From: Streptomyces lomondensis
GTDB lineage: Bacteria > Actinomycetota > Actinomycetes > Streptomycetales > Streptomycetaceae
DNA: 64,000 nt
Assembly: GCF_014651035.1 (NCBI RefSeq)
Contig: NZ_BMWC01000005.1
Coordinates: 186,001-250,000 of the forward strand
Reading direction: 5' to 3'
Shown: positions 1 through 7,766 of the stretch, in pieces
Position numbering within the stretch: position 1 is the first letter of the stretch
How the letters are laid out: each line of letters starts with the position of its first letter
Translations under genes and position numbers: made by a program
Notes under the pieces: generated by a model
The model's input: only the letters and a program-made list of their open reading frames with translations
Databases searched by the model: none
What the model was told of the DNA's origin: nothing

Positions 1-1162
1 CGGCGTGTCCACGGAGGCCGGGCGGCTGCCGCTGGCCGAGCACCGGGTGCCGGAGCGGTGGCTGGACCGACTCTCGTCCCAGATGGGCCGGCCGGTCGGC
101 GTGGGCACGGTGCTGGACGACGCCGACCGCCCGCTGCGGGACGCGGCCGGCTGCCCGACCGCCGAGAAGCGCACCCTGCCGGTGGAACCGGCGGCCACGC
201 GCGCGTACTGCTTCGACGCCGCCGACACCCGGGGCTGGCGGCCCGGCGCGGTCACGACCTCGGGGGACGCGGACGACGACGGCCGCTGGGGCGGGAACCG
301 CGTGATCCTCTCCGGCTGGAGCCGCGGCGGCGCCGGGGGCGGCTCCCTGCACGGCCCGGACCCCGAACAGGGCCTGGCCAAGGTCGCCTTCGTCGACGCG
401 GACGATCCCGCCCGGCTCCGCTACACCTGGGCCCTGCTGGCCGTCCCGGTGGACGGCGGGCGGGACTACCGGGGGCTGGTGTCCCCGCTGTCCGGCATGG
501 TCTGGTACCAGGACAAGCTGCTGGTGACGACCCGCGAGGGCGACCGGGACGCGCTGTACGTGTACGACATGGACCGCATCCAGCGCGCCACCGTCGACTC
601 CGACGCGGTCGGCCGGGTACGCGGCGGCTGGGCGGCGCACGGCTCCCGGTACGTGCTGCCCGCCGTCGGCTCGTACTCCCTGCCCGGCGGCGACGGCGTG
701 CCGCGCCCGGCGAGCATCTCCCTGGACCGCAGCACCTCCCCCGACAGCCTGGTCGCGAGCGAGTGGGTGCCCGCGGACGCCGACCGGCGCACCCGGCTGT
801 GGCGCTACGCGCTGAGCCGGGACCCGGCCCGGTCCGGCCTGCTCGCCACCGGCCCCGCCGGGCGCGCGGAGCCGGTCGAGGCGTACGAGACGAGGACGGC
901 CGACGTGCGGGGCGTGCTGGCGTACCGCTCGGGCTGGTACCTCGACCGCGCCCCCTCCGCCCCGGACGGGCACGGGACGCTGTGGCGCCAGGACACCGAG
1001 GGCGCGCGGGCGACGGAGTGCGGGGCCGACGGGACCCGCCACTGCTGGAGCGGCCGGCCGGGCTCCCTGTCCTACTGGGAGCAGAGCGGGGAGGTCTGGT
1101 CCCAGTCCGGGCGGACGCTGTTCGCGCTGCCGCTGGCGTCGATCGACAGGGCGCTGAGCTGA
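1..1162 (+). CDS. Hypothetical protein, 5' end outside window
   Basis: The reading frame is open to the left edge (no stop from base 2), so the N-terminus lies outside; the GTG at base 5 has no visible ribosome site and is probably internal. About 385 residues are visible. They are rich in Asp, Gly and Arg, with many Trp/Tyr residues in short strand-like segments (GMVWYQDK, YVYDMDR, GWYLDR), which could fit an extracytoplasmic beta-rich protein. Two cysteines sit close together near the end (CGADGTRHC), possibly a disulfide. No catalytic motif or membrane segment was found in the visible part. I do not recognise the family. The following gene seems to have its own promoter, so this gene ends its unit. 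Confidence 0.6.
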   Translation, partial: GVSTEAGRLPLAEHRVPERWLDRLSSQMGRPVGVGTVLDDADRPLRDAAGCPTAEKRTLPVEPAATRAYCFDAADTRGWRPGAVTTSGDADDDGRWGGNRVILSGWSRGGAGGGSLHGPDPEQGLAKVAFVDADDPARLRYTWALLAVPVDGGRDYRGLVSPLSGMVWYQDKLLVTTREGDRDALYVYDMDRIQRATVDSDAVGRVRGGWAAHGSRYVLPAVGSYSLPGGDGVPRPASISLDRSTSPDSLVASEWVPADADRRTRLWRYALSRDPARSGLLATGPAGRAEPVEAYETRTADVRGVLAYRSGWYLDRAPSAPDGHGTLWRQDTEGARATECGADGTRHCWSGRPGSLSYWEQSGEVWSQSGRTLFALPLASIDRALS

Positions 1163-1182
1163 CCGGCGGCGGGCCGGGCCGA

Positions 1183-1212
1183 TCGACAGACCGGTGGGCC
1201 GGATGGTTATCT
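1183..1212 (+). promoter_or_regulatory. Promoter of the GNAT gene, probably leaderless
   Basis: TCGACA (1183-1188) and TTATCT (1207-1212) are separated by 18 bases and lie just before the ATG at 1220. The -10 element ends 7 bases before that ATG, so transcription would begin at or next to the start codon. No Shine-Dalgarno sequence is present, which agrees with a leaderless mRNA. Inference from consensus only. Confidence 0.45.
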
Positions 1213-1219
1213 GACCCGC

Positions 1220-1792
1220 ATGACCACCATCGCCGTGACCACTTGGTCCCTGGAGCAGACCGCCCCGACCGACCTGCTGCCGGCCGCCGCGCCGGAGGGG
1301 GACGTCCGGATCGTCCGCTCCGAGGTGCCCTCGCCCGAGTTCAGCCGGTTCCTGTACGCGTCGGTGGGCGGCGACATCCGCTGGACGGACCGGCTCGCCT
1401 GGTCGTACGCGCGCTGGCTGGAGTACCTCCAGCGGCCGGGCGTGGAAACGTGGGTGGCGTACGACCGGGGCACGCCCGCCGGATACGTGGAGCTGGAGGC
1501 GCAGGACGACGCGGTCGTGGAGATCGTCTACTTCGGGCTGCTCCCCGCCTTCCGGGGTCGGCGCATCGGCGGCCACCTGCTGTCGTACGGCACGGCCCGC
1601 GCCTGGGACCTCGCCGACCGCTGGGCGGGACTGACCCCGACGAAGCGGGTCTGGCTGCACACCTGCAGCAAGGACGGCGAGCACGCGATGGACAACTACC
1701 AGCGCCGGGGCTTCAAGCTGTTCGACACCAAGGTCGAGGAGGAGCCGGAGGCCGCCACTCCGGGGCCGTGGCCTGGGGCGTTCCCCGTCTGA
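1220..1792 (+). CDS. GNAT family N-acetyltransferase
   Basis: This 190-residue protein has the GNAT fold signature: a central strand ending in VEIVYFGLLPAFRGRRIGGHLL, where RGRRIGG (about residues 114-120) is the acetyl-CoA pyrophosphate loop, followed by a C-terminal strand with the typical GFKLFDTK. It should transfer an acetyl group from acetyl-CoA to an amine; nothing in the sequence or the neighbours identifies the substrate. It is a stand-alone gene between the preceding hypothetical gene and the sulfur operon. The ATG at 1220 is chosen because a promoter-like pair sits immediately upstream and there is no ribosome site, suggesting a leaderless message. Confidence 0.85.
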   Translation: MTTIAVTTWSLEQTAPTDLLPAAAPEGDVRIVRSEVPSPEFSRFLYASVGGDIRWTDRLAWSYARWLEYLQRPGVETWVAYDRGTPAGYVELEAQDDAVVEIVYFGLLPAFRGRRIGGHLLSYGTARAWDLADRWAGLTPTKRVWLHTCSKDGEHAMDNYQRRGFKLFDTKVEEEPEAATPGPWPGAFPV

Positions 1793-1829
1793 CCTGGTCG
1801 GACACCCCCGGACGATCCAATGTGACCAA

Positions 1830-1896
1830 GGACACCCTTGTCTTGCTCTCCGAGACAAGGATGTCCGCATCTTGGACGAAGCTGGACTGTGTCCAG
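1830..1896 (+). promoter_or_regulatory. Two dyads upstream of the cys leader peptide
   Basis: An imperfect inverted repeat spans 1830-1866: arms GGACA and CCTTGTCT pair with AGACAAGG and TGTCC around a 9-base loop, with one mismatch. A second, perfect dyad CTGGAC-TGT-GTCCAG lies at 1882-1896. Both precede the leader peptide start at 1919. A TTGGAC (1872-1877) just before the second dyad could be a -35 element, though a convincing -10 is not obvious. They may be operators for a sulfur regulator, or the first may be a terminator of the upstream gene; the sequence does not decide. Confidence 0.4.
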
Positions 1897-1918
1897 ATCG
1901 CCATGACACGCTTCCGTC

Positions 1919-2002
1919 ATGTCTGGAACTGGAATCGCCTTGGTGAGTCGACGGCACGTCGACCTCGGCCGCATGTCCAGCGCCATCTGTCCGGCGCGCT
2001 GA
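1919..2002 (+). CDS. Putative cysteine-type leader peptide of the sulfite reductase operon
   Basis: A 27-residue frame starts at ATG 1919 and ends at TGA 2000-2002. It contains the block SRRHVDLGRMSSAIC followed by PAR, which I recognise from the small leader peptides annotated upstream of sulfur-metabolism genes in streptomycetes. The only Cys codon (TGT 1988-1990) is four codons before the stop. In mycobacteria, short Cys-containing leader frames are known to act as cysteine-responsive attenuators, so a similar sensing role is inferred here. An in-frame stop at 1904-1906 forces the start at 1919; there is no ribosome site, so the message may be leaderless. It lies 128 bases before the sulfite reductase gene. 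Confidence 0.75.
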   Translation: MSGTGIALVSRRHVDLGRMSSAICPAR

Positions 2003-2130
2003 GCGTACTCACGCAGCGCCCGACACCCCCTTCCTCGTCTCATTCCCGCGCAATGACGCGCGATATGCCCATGCGCCCGCACGCGCAGGTCAGAGCCGCT
2101 TTCCCGCCTGTCCCGAAGGACGTATCAACC

Positions 2131-3828
2131 ATGGCCGCCACCCCGCAGAAGCCTGCCGCCGCGACTCCCCGCCGCAAGGTGAGCCGTCACCGCGGTGAAG
2201 GCCAGTGGGCCGCGGGGCACTTCACCCCGCTGAACGGCAACGAGCAGTTCAAGAAGGACGACGACGGTCTCAATGTGCGGACACGTATTGAGACGATCTA
2301 CTCCAAGCGGGGCTTCGACTCGATCGACCCGAACGACCTGCGCGGCCGGATGCGCTGGTGGGGCCTGTACACCCAGCGCAAGCCCGGGATCGACGGCGGC
2401 AAGACAGCGATCCTGGAGCCGGAGGAGCTGGACGACGAGTACTTCATGCTGCGCGTCCGCATCGACGGCGGTGCGCTGACCACGCGGCAGCTGCGCGTCG
2501 TCGGCGAGATCTCGCAGGAGTTCGCGCGCGGCACCGCCGACATCACCGACCGGCAGAACGTGCAGTACCACTGGATCCGGATCGAGGACGTGCCCGAGAT
2601 CTGGAACCGGCTGGAGGGCGTCGGCCTGTCCACCACCGAGGCGTGCGGTGACACGCCCCGTGTGGTCATCGGCTCGCCGGTCGCGGGGATCGCCGAGGAC
2701 GAGATCGTCGACGGCACCCCCGCCATCGAGGAGATCAACCGGCGGTACATCGGCAGCAAGGAGTTCTCCAACCTGCCGCGCAAGTTCAAGACGGCGATCT
2801 CCGGCTCCCCACTCCTCGACGTCGCGCACGAGATCAACGACGTCGCCTTCGTGGGCGTGCACCACCCCGAGCACGGGCCCGGCTTCGACCTGTGGGTCGG
2901 CGGCGGCCTGTCCACCAACCCGAAGATCGGCGTCCGGCTCGGCGCCTGGGTGCCGCTGGACGAGGTCCCGGACGTCTGGGCCGGCGTCATCGGCATCTTC
3001 CGCGACTACGGCTACCGGCGGCTGCGCACCCGCGCCCGCCTGAAGTTCCTGGTCGCCGACTGGGGCGCGGAGAAGTTCCGCCAGGTGCTGGAGGACGAGT
3101 ACCTCAAGCGCAAGCTGGTCGACGGCCCCGCCCCCGCCCAGCCGCTCCAGCGCTGGCGCGACCACATCGGTGTGCACCGGCAGAAGGACGGCCGCTTCTA
3201 CGTCGGGTTCGCCCCGCGCGTCGGCCGCGTGGACGGCACGACGCTGACGAAGATCGCCGACCTCGCCGAGGCGCACGGCTCGGGCCGGGTCCGGACCACC
3301 GTCGAGCAGAAGATGATCATCCTCGACGTCGAGGAGGGGCAGGTCGACTCCCTCGTGGAGTCCCTGGAGGCGCTGGACCTCACCGCCAAGCCCTCCCCGT
3401 TCCGGCGCGGCACCATGGCCTGCACCGGCATCGAGTACTGCAAGCTCGCCATCGTCGAGACCAAGGCGCGCGGCTCCCAGCTGATCGACGAACTGGAGCG
3501 CCGCATCCCGGACTTCGACGAGCCCATCACCATCAACATCAACGGCTGCCCGAACGCCTGCGCCCGTATCCAGGTCGCGGACATCGGTCTCAAGGGCCAG
3601 CTGGTCCTGAACGACCAGGGCGAGCAGGTCGAGGGCTTCCAGGTGCACCTCGGCGGCGCCCTCGGTCTGGAGGCCGGCTTCGGCCGCAAGGTGCGCGGCC
3701 TGAAGGTCACCTCGGAGGAGCTGCCGGACTACGTCGAACGCGTCCTGAAGCGGTTCCAGGCCGAGCGCGAGGACGGCGAGCGGTTCGCCGCCTGGGCGGC
3801 CCGCGCCGATGAGGAGGCCCTGTCGTGA
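2131..3828 (+). CDS. sirA: Assimilatory nitrite/sulfite reductase (siroheme, [4Fe-4S])
   Basis: This 565-residue enzyme reduces sulfite to sulfide with six electrons, probably from ferredoxin. It has the twofold ferredoxin-like/siroheme-binding architecture of the family. Cluster and siroheme ligands are present: C431 and C437 (CTGIEYC) and C473 and C477 (GCPNAC). The siroheme-contact block ACGDTPRVV lies at about residues 172-180. The ATG at 2131 has GAAGGA (2115-2120) ten bases upstream; the frame is open far upstream but that is GC-bias read-through. It heads the cys operon and its stop overlaps the next start by 4 bases (GTGA). Nitrite as substrate cannot be excluded from sequence, but the context makes sulfite far more likely. 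Confidence 0.93.
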   Translation: MAATPQKPAAATPRRKVSRHRGEGQWAAGHFTPLNGNEQFKKDDDGLNVRTRIETIYSKRGFDSIDPNDLRGRMRWWGLYTQRKPGIDGGKTAILEPEELDDEYFMLRVRIDGGALTTRQLRVVGEISQEFARGTADITDRQNVQYHWIRIEDVPEIWNRLEGVGLSTTEACGDTPRVVIGSPVAGIAEDEIVDGTPAIEEINRRYIGSKEFSNLPRKFKTAISGSPLLDVAHEINDVAFVGVHHPEHGPGFDLWVGGGLSTNPKIGVRLGAWVPLDEVPDVWAGVIGIFRDYGYRRLRTRARLKFLVADWGAEKFRQVLEDEYLKRKLVDGPAPAQPLQRWRDHIGVHRQKDGRFYVGFAPRVGRVDGTTLTKIADLAEAHGSGRVRTTVEQKMIILDVEEGQVDSLVESLEALDLTAKPSPFRRGTMACTGIEYCKLAIVETKARGSQLIDELERRIPDFDEPITININGCPNACARIQVADIGLKGQLVLNDQGEQVEGFQVHLGGALGLEAGFGRKVRGLKVTSEELPDYVERVLKRFQAEREDGERFAAWAARADEEALS

Positions 3829-4004
3829 GCGAGCGCGCGGCCCCCTTCTACTGCCCCTACTGCGGCGACGAGGACCTGCGCCCCAGCGAGGAGGGGCACG
3901 GCGCGTGGGAATGCGCGGCGTGCAGTCGAGCCTTTCAGCTGAAGTTCCTCGGGCTGCTGGCCCGGGGACCGAAGCGATCCGAGACCGGAGGGGCACGGAT
4001 ATGA
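3825..4004 (+). CDS. Zinc-ribbon microprotein in the cys operon
   Basis: A 59-residue protein begins at GTG 3825 and overlaps the reductase stop by 4 bases (GTGA). It ends at TGA 4002-4004, overlapping the cysH ATG, so it is translationally coupled on both sides. It has two CxxC pairs (CPYC near residue 10, CAAC near residue 30) about 16 residues apart, the layout of a small zinc ribbon, followed by a basic tail (LLARGPKRSE). A homologous small gene sits at this place in other streptomycete sulfur operons as I remember them. Function is unknown. It could bind zinc or an Fe-S cluster and assist the reductase or CysH, but this is inference from position alone. Confidence 0.8.
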   Translation: MSERAAPFYCPYCGDEDLRPSEEGHGAWECAACSRAFQLKFLGLLARGPKRSETGGARI

Positions 4005-4711
4005 CGACGGTTCAGGAAGAGCGCACGACCGAGGATCTGAAGGCGCTCGCCGAGCAGGCGGGCCGCGACCTGGAGGACTCCTCCGCGCTGGAGATCCTCC
4101 AGTGGGCGGCCGAGACGTTCGGCAAGCGCTTCTGCGTGACCTCGTCCATGGAGGACGCGGTCGTCGCCCACCTCGCCTCCCGCGCGATGCCCGGCGTCGA
4201 CGTGGTGTTCCTCGACACCGGCTATCACTTCGAGGAGACCATCGGCACCCGCGACGCGGTCGAGGCCGTGATGGACGTCAACGTCATCACGCTCACCCCG
4301 CGCCTGACGGTCGCCGAGCAGGACGCGGAGTACGGCCCGAAGCTGCACGACCGCAACCCCGACCTGTGCTGCGCGATGCGCAAGGTGGAGCCTCTGGAGC
4401 GAGGCCTGAAGAACTACCAGGCCTGGGCGACCGGCCTGCGCCGCGACGAGTCCCCGACCCGGGCGGACACCCCGGTGGTCGGCTGGGACGAGAAGCGGCA
4501 GAAGGTCAAGATCTCCCCCATAGCCCGCTGGACCCAGGACGACGTGGACGCGTACGTCACCGAGCACGGCGTCCTGACGAACCCGCTGCTGATGGACGGC
4601 TACGCCTCCGTCGGCTGCGCCCCCTGCACCCGCCGGGTCCTGGCGGGCGAGGACGCGCGCGCCGGCCGCTGGGCGGGACTGAGCAAGACCGAGTGCGGGC
4701 TGCACGGATGA
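4001..4711 (+). CDS. cysH: Adenylylsulfate (APS) reductase, [4Fe-4S] type
   Basis: This 236-residue enzyme reduces adenylylsulfate to sulfite using thioredoxin. It carries the iron-sulfur cysteines that separate APS reductases from PAPS-specific ones: C123-C124 and C206/C209 (CAPC). The C-terminal ECGLHG supplies the catalytic cysteine C232. The adenylyl-binding loop SSMED is near residue 49 and LDTGYHFEET is near residue 70. The ATG at 4001 overlaps the stop of the preceding microprotein, and the stop overlaps an ATG at 4708. A GGAGGGG stretch (from 3987) is the likely ribosome site. It feeds sulfite to the reductase encoded two genes upstream. Confidence 0.95.
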   Translation: MTTVQEERTTEDLKALAEQAGRDLEDSSALEILQWAAETFGKRFCVTSSMEDAVVAHLASRAMPGVDVVFLDTGYHFEETIGTRDAVEAVMDVNVITLTPRLTVAEQDAEYGPKLHDRNPDLCCAMRKVEPLERGLKNYQAWATGLRRDESPTRADTPVVGWDEKRQKVKISPIARWTQDDVDAYVTEHGVLTNPLLMDGYASVGCAPCTRRVLAGEDARAGRWAGLSKTECGLHG

Positions 4712-4734
4712 CGACGACGATTCAGGAGACTGAC

Positions 4735-5271
4735 GTGACGACCGGAGCCACCGTCTGGCTCACGGGTCTGCCGAGCGCCGGCAAGACCACCATCGCCCAC
4801 GAGCTGGCCGGCCGGCTGCGCGAGGAGGGCCACCGCGTCGAGGTCCTCGACGGCGACGAGATCCGCGAGTTCCTCTCGGCGGGCCTCGGCTTCAGCCGCG
4901 AGGACCGGCACACCAACGTGCAGCGCATCGGCTTCGTCGCCGAACTGCTCGCCCGCAACGGCGTGCTCGCCCTGGTCCCGGTGATCGCGCCGTACCAGGA
5001 CAGCCGCGAGGCGGTGCGCAAGCGCCACCAGGCGAACGGCACGCCGTACCTGGAGATCCATGTGGCGACTCCGGTCGAGGTGTGCAGCGAGCGGGACGTG
5101 AAGGGTCTGTACGCCAAGCAGGCCGCCGGCGAGCTCACGGGGCTCACCGGGGTCGACGACCCGTACGAGGCGCCCGAGTCGCCCGATCTGCGCATCGAGT
5201 CGCAGAACCAGACCGTGCAGGAGTCCGCGGCGTCGGTGTACGCCCTGCTCAGCGAAAGGGGACTGGCATGA
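4735..5271 (+). CDS. cysC: Adenylyl-sulfate kinase (APS kinase)
   Basis: CysC phosphorylates APS to PAPS with ATP. The 178-residue protein has the P-loop GLPSAGKTT near residue 10, the DGDEIREFLS motif near residue 37 and the FSREDRHTNVQRIG lid/substrate block. I chose GTG 4735 because AGGAG (4724-4728) lies six bases upstream and the resulting length matches the family. An in-frame ATG at 4708, overlapping the cysH stop, would add nine residues (MTTTIQETD) and is the alternative. With an APS-type CysH beside it, PAPS is not needed for reduction; it may serve sulfotransferases or sulfate storage. The stop overlaps the cysD start (ATGA). Confidence 0.92.
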   Translation: MTTGATVWLTGLPSAGKTTIAHELAGRLREEGHRVEVLDGDEIREFLSAGLGFSREDRHTNVQRIGFVAELLARNGVLALVPVIAPYQDSREAVRKRHQANGTPYLEIHVATPVEVCSERDVKGLYAKQAAGELTGLTGVDDPYEAPESPDLRIESQNQTVQESAASVYALLSERGLA

Positions 5272-6203
5272 CGACCGCCGCCACGGTTTCCGAGGAGACC
5301 GACAGCCCGTACGCCCTCTCCCACCTCGACGCCCTCGAGTCCGAGGCCGTGCACATCTTCCGCGAGGTGGCGGGCGAGTTCGAGCGGCCGGTGATCCTGT
5401 TCTCCGGCGGCAAGGACTCCATCGTCATGCTGCACCTGGCCCTGAAGGCGTTCCGGCCGGCGTCGGTGCCGTTCTCGCTGCTGCACGTGGACACCGGGCA
5501 CAACTTCCCCGAGGTCCTCGACTACCGGGACCGCACGGTCGCCAAGCACGGGCTGCGGCTGCACGTCGCCTCGGTGCAGGACTACATCGACCGGGGTGTG
5601 CTCAAGGAGCGCCCGGACGGCACCCGCAACCCGCTGCAGACGCTGCCGCTGACCGAGAAGATCCAGGCGGAGAAGTTCGACGCGGTCTTCGGCGGCGGAC
5701 GCCGGGACGAGGAGAAGGCCCGGGCCAAGGAGCGGGTGTTCTCGCTGCGCGACGAGTTCTCCCAGTGGGACCCGCGCCGCCAGCGCCCGGAGCTGTGGAA
5801 CCTGTACAACGGCCGGCACGCGCCCGGCGAGCACGTCCGCGTCTTCCCGCTGTCCAACTGGACCGAGCTGGACGTGTGGCAGTACATCGCCCGCGAGGGC
5901 ATCGAACTCCCGGAGATCTACTACGCGCACGAGCGCGAGGTGTTCAAGCGCGGCGGCATGTGGCTGACCGCCGGCGAGTGGGGCGGGCCGAAGGACGGCG
6001 AGACCGTCGAGAAGCGGCTCGTGCGCTACCGGACCGTGGGTGACATGTCCTGCACCGGCGCGGTGGACTCCGACGCCGACACCATCGAGAAGGTGATCGT
6101 GGAGATCGCCGCCTCCCGGCTCACCGAGCGCGGCGCCACCCGCGCCGACGACAAGCTCTCCGAGGCCGCGATGGAAGACCGCAAGCGCGAGGGGTACTTC
6201 TAG
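5268..6203 (+). CDS. cysD: Sulfate adenylyltransferase subunit 2
   Basis: CysD, with the CysN GTPase, forms ATP sulfurylase and makes APS from sulfate and ATP. The 311-residue protein has the PP-loop SGGKDS near residue 46, the block VDTGHNFPEVLDYRD (about 75-89), and the conserved FGGGRRDEEKARAKER and LSNWTELDVWQYI segments. It ends with the typical EAAMEDRKREGYF. The ATG at 5268 overlaps the cysC stop, with AAGGGGA upstream as ribosome site. cysN follows after two bases. Confidence 0.95.
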   Translation: MTTAATVSEETDSPYALSHLDALESEAVHIFREVAGEFERPVILFSGGKDSIVMLHLALKAFRPASVPFSLLHVDTGHNFPEVLDYRDRTVAKHGLRLHVASVQDYIDRGVLKERPDGTRNPLQTLPLTEKIQAEKFDAVFGGGRRDEEKARAKERVFSLRDEFSQWDPRRQRPELWNLYNGRHAPGEHVRVFPLSNWTELDVWQYIAREGIELPEIYYAHEREVFKRGGMWLTAGEWGGPKDGETVEKRLVRYRTVGDMSCTGAVDSDADTIEKVIVEIAASRLTERGATRADDKLSEAAMEDRKREGYF

Positions 6204-6205
6204 AG

Positions 6206-7540
6206 ATGAGCACGATCACGACCGAGGAGCTCTCGGCCACCACCCTGCTGCGGTTCGCCACCGCCGGCTCCGTCGACGACGGCAAGTCCACCCTGGTGGG
6301 CCGGCTGCTGCACGACTCCAAGTCGGTCCTCACCGACCAGCTGGAGGCCGTGGAGCGCGCCTCCGCGAGCCGGGGCCAGGGCGCGCCGGACCTGGCGCTG
6401 CTCACGGACGGTCTGCGGGCCGAGCGGGAGCAGGGCATCACCATCGACGTGGCCTACCGCTACTTCGCCACGCCCCGGCGGCGGTTCATCCTCGCCGACA
6501 CCCCCGGGCACGTGCAGTACACGCGGAACATGGTCACCGGCGCCTCCACGGCCGAGCTGACGGTGATCCTGGTCGACGCCCGCAACGGCGTCGTCGAGCA
6601 GACCCGCCGGCACGCCGCCATCGCCGCCCTGCTGCGCGTCCCGCATGCGGTCCTCGCCGTCAACAAGATGGACCTCGTCGGGTACGACGAGAAGGTGTTC
6701 GCCGCGATCGCCGAGGAGTTCACGGCGTACGCCACCGAGCTGGGCGTCCCCGAGGTCACCGCGATCCCGATCTCGGCGCTCGTCGGCGACAACGTGGTGG
6801 ACCCGTCCGCGAACATGGACTGGTACGGCGGCCCGACCGTGCTGGAGCACCTGGAGACGGTCCCGGTCGCGCACGACCTGAGCCACTGCCACGCCCGGCT
6901 GCCCGTGCAGTACGTGATCCGGCCGCAGAGCGCGGACCACCCCGACTACCGGGGCTACGCCGGCCAGATCGCGGCCGGCTCCTTCCACGTCGGCGAGCAG
7001 GTCACCGTGCTGCCGTCGGGCCGCTCCACGAAGATCTCCGGCATCGACCTGCTCGGCGAGCCGGTCGACGTCGCCTGGACGACCCAGTCGGTGACCCTCC
7101 TGCTGGAGGACGACATCGACATCTCGCGCGGCGACCTGATCGTGCCCAGCAAGGACGCGCCGCCGACCACCCAGGACATCGAGGCGACCGTCTGCCACGT
7201 CGCCGACGCCCCGCTGACCGTCGGCCACCGGGTGCTGCTCAAGCACGGCACGCGCACGGTCAAGGCGATCGTCAAGGACATCCCGTCCCGGCTGACGCTC
7301 GACGACCTGTCCCTGCACCCGCACCCGGGACAGCTCGTCGCCAACGACATCGGCCGGGTGAAGATCCGTACCGCCGAGCCGCTCCCGGTCGACTCCTACG
7401 CGGACTCGCGGCGCACCGGCTCGTTCATCCTGATCGACCCCAACGACGGCACGACGCTGACCGCGGGCATGGTCGGCGAGTCCTTCGCCGCCCCGGAGCC
7501 GGTGAAGGACGAGTCCGAGGACGACGGGTGGGACTTCTGA
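6206..7540 (+). CDS. cysN: Sulfate adenylyltransferase subunit 1 (GTPase)
   Basis: CysN is the elongation-factor-like GTPase that drives APS formation by CysD. In 444 residues it has G1 GSVDDGKST (near residue 22), G3 DTPGH, G4 NKMD and G5 SAL, then two EF-Tu-type beta-barrels. It is not fused to CysC, since a separate cysC is in the operon. The ATG at 6206 follows the cysD stop directly. It is probably the last enzyme of the core operon; a gap of 226 bases follows before the transporter genes. Confidence 0.95.
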   Translation: MSTITTEELSATTLLRFATAGSVDDGKSTLVGRLLHDSKSVLTDQLEAVERASASRGQGAPDLALLTDGLRAEREQGITIDVAYRYFATPRRRFILADTPGHVQYTRNMVTGASTAELTVILVDARNGVVEQTRRHAAIAALLRVPHAVLAVNKMDLVGYDEKVFAAIAEEFTAYATELGVPEVTAIPISALVGDNVVDPSANMDWYGGPTVLEHLETVPVAHDLSHCHARLPVQYVIRPQSADHPDYRGYAGQIAAGSFHVGEQVTVLPSGRSTKISGIDLLGEPVDVAWTTQSVTLLLEDDIDISRGDLIVPSKDAPPTTQDIEATVCHVADAPLTVGHRVLLKHGTRTVKAIVKDIPSRLTLDDLSLHPHPGQLVANDIGRVKIRTAEPLPVDSYADSRRTGSFILIDPNDGTTLTAGMVGESFAAPEPVKDESEDDGWDF

Positions 7541-7541
7541 C

Positions 7542-7646
7542 ATGAACTCCCCCGACTTCTACTCGATGTTCGCGAAGGAGGGCGGCCGCGTCGGCAGCGG
7601 TGCTCTCGGCAGCGGGCAGGGCGGAGTGGCGCGATGTGTGCGCTGA
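7542..7646 (+). CDS. Possible small protein after cysN (34 residues)
   Basis: An ATG one base after the cysN stop opens a 34-codon frame ending at TGA 7644-7646. The peptide (starting MNSPDFYSMFAKEGG) has a Gly/Ser-rich middle and one Cys near its end (RCVR). There is no clear ribosome site, but re-initiation after cysN is possible. I recognise no family. It could be a small gene, a leader-type peptide for the downstream transporter, or chance. A second short frame, ATG 7634 to TGA 7724-7726 with 30 residues and two Cys, overlaps its end. Confidence 0.25.
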   Translation: MNSPDFYSMFAKEGGRVGSGALGSGQGGVARCVR

Positions 7647-7766
7647 CGTACGCGCACCGCTCGCGCGCCCTCACCCCCCACCGCCGCTGTAGACGAAAAC
7701 CCGCCGACCTCCCGGCCACGACCTGATCGGACCGTGACCGCCGGGCCTCCGAGAGGAACACCTCCC

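Noticed and set aside
2125..3996. Long minus-strand open frame opposite sulfite reductase
   Set aside because: Composition is low-complexity and no ribosome site or motif is seen; the plus-strand reductase is certain.
7734..7766. GTG 7734 as start of the sulfonate-binding protein
   Set aside because: GTG 7767 has a well-placed ribosome site and gives a standard lipoprotein signal.
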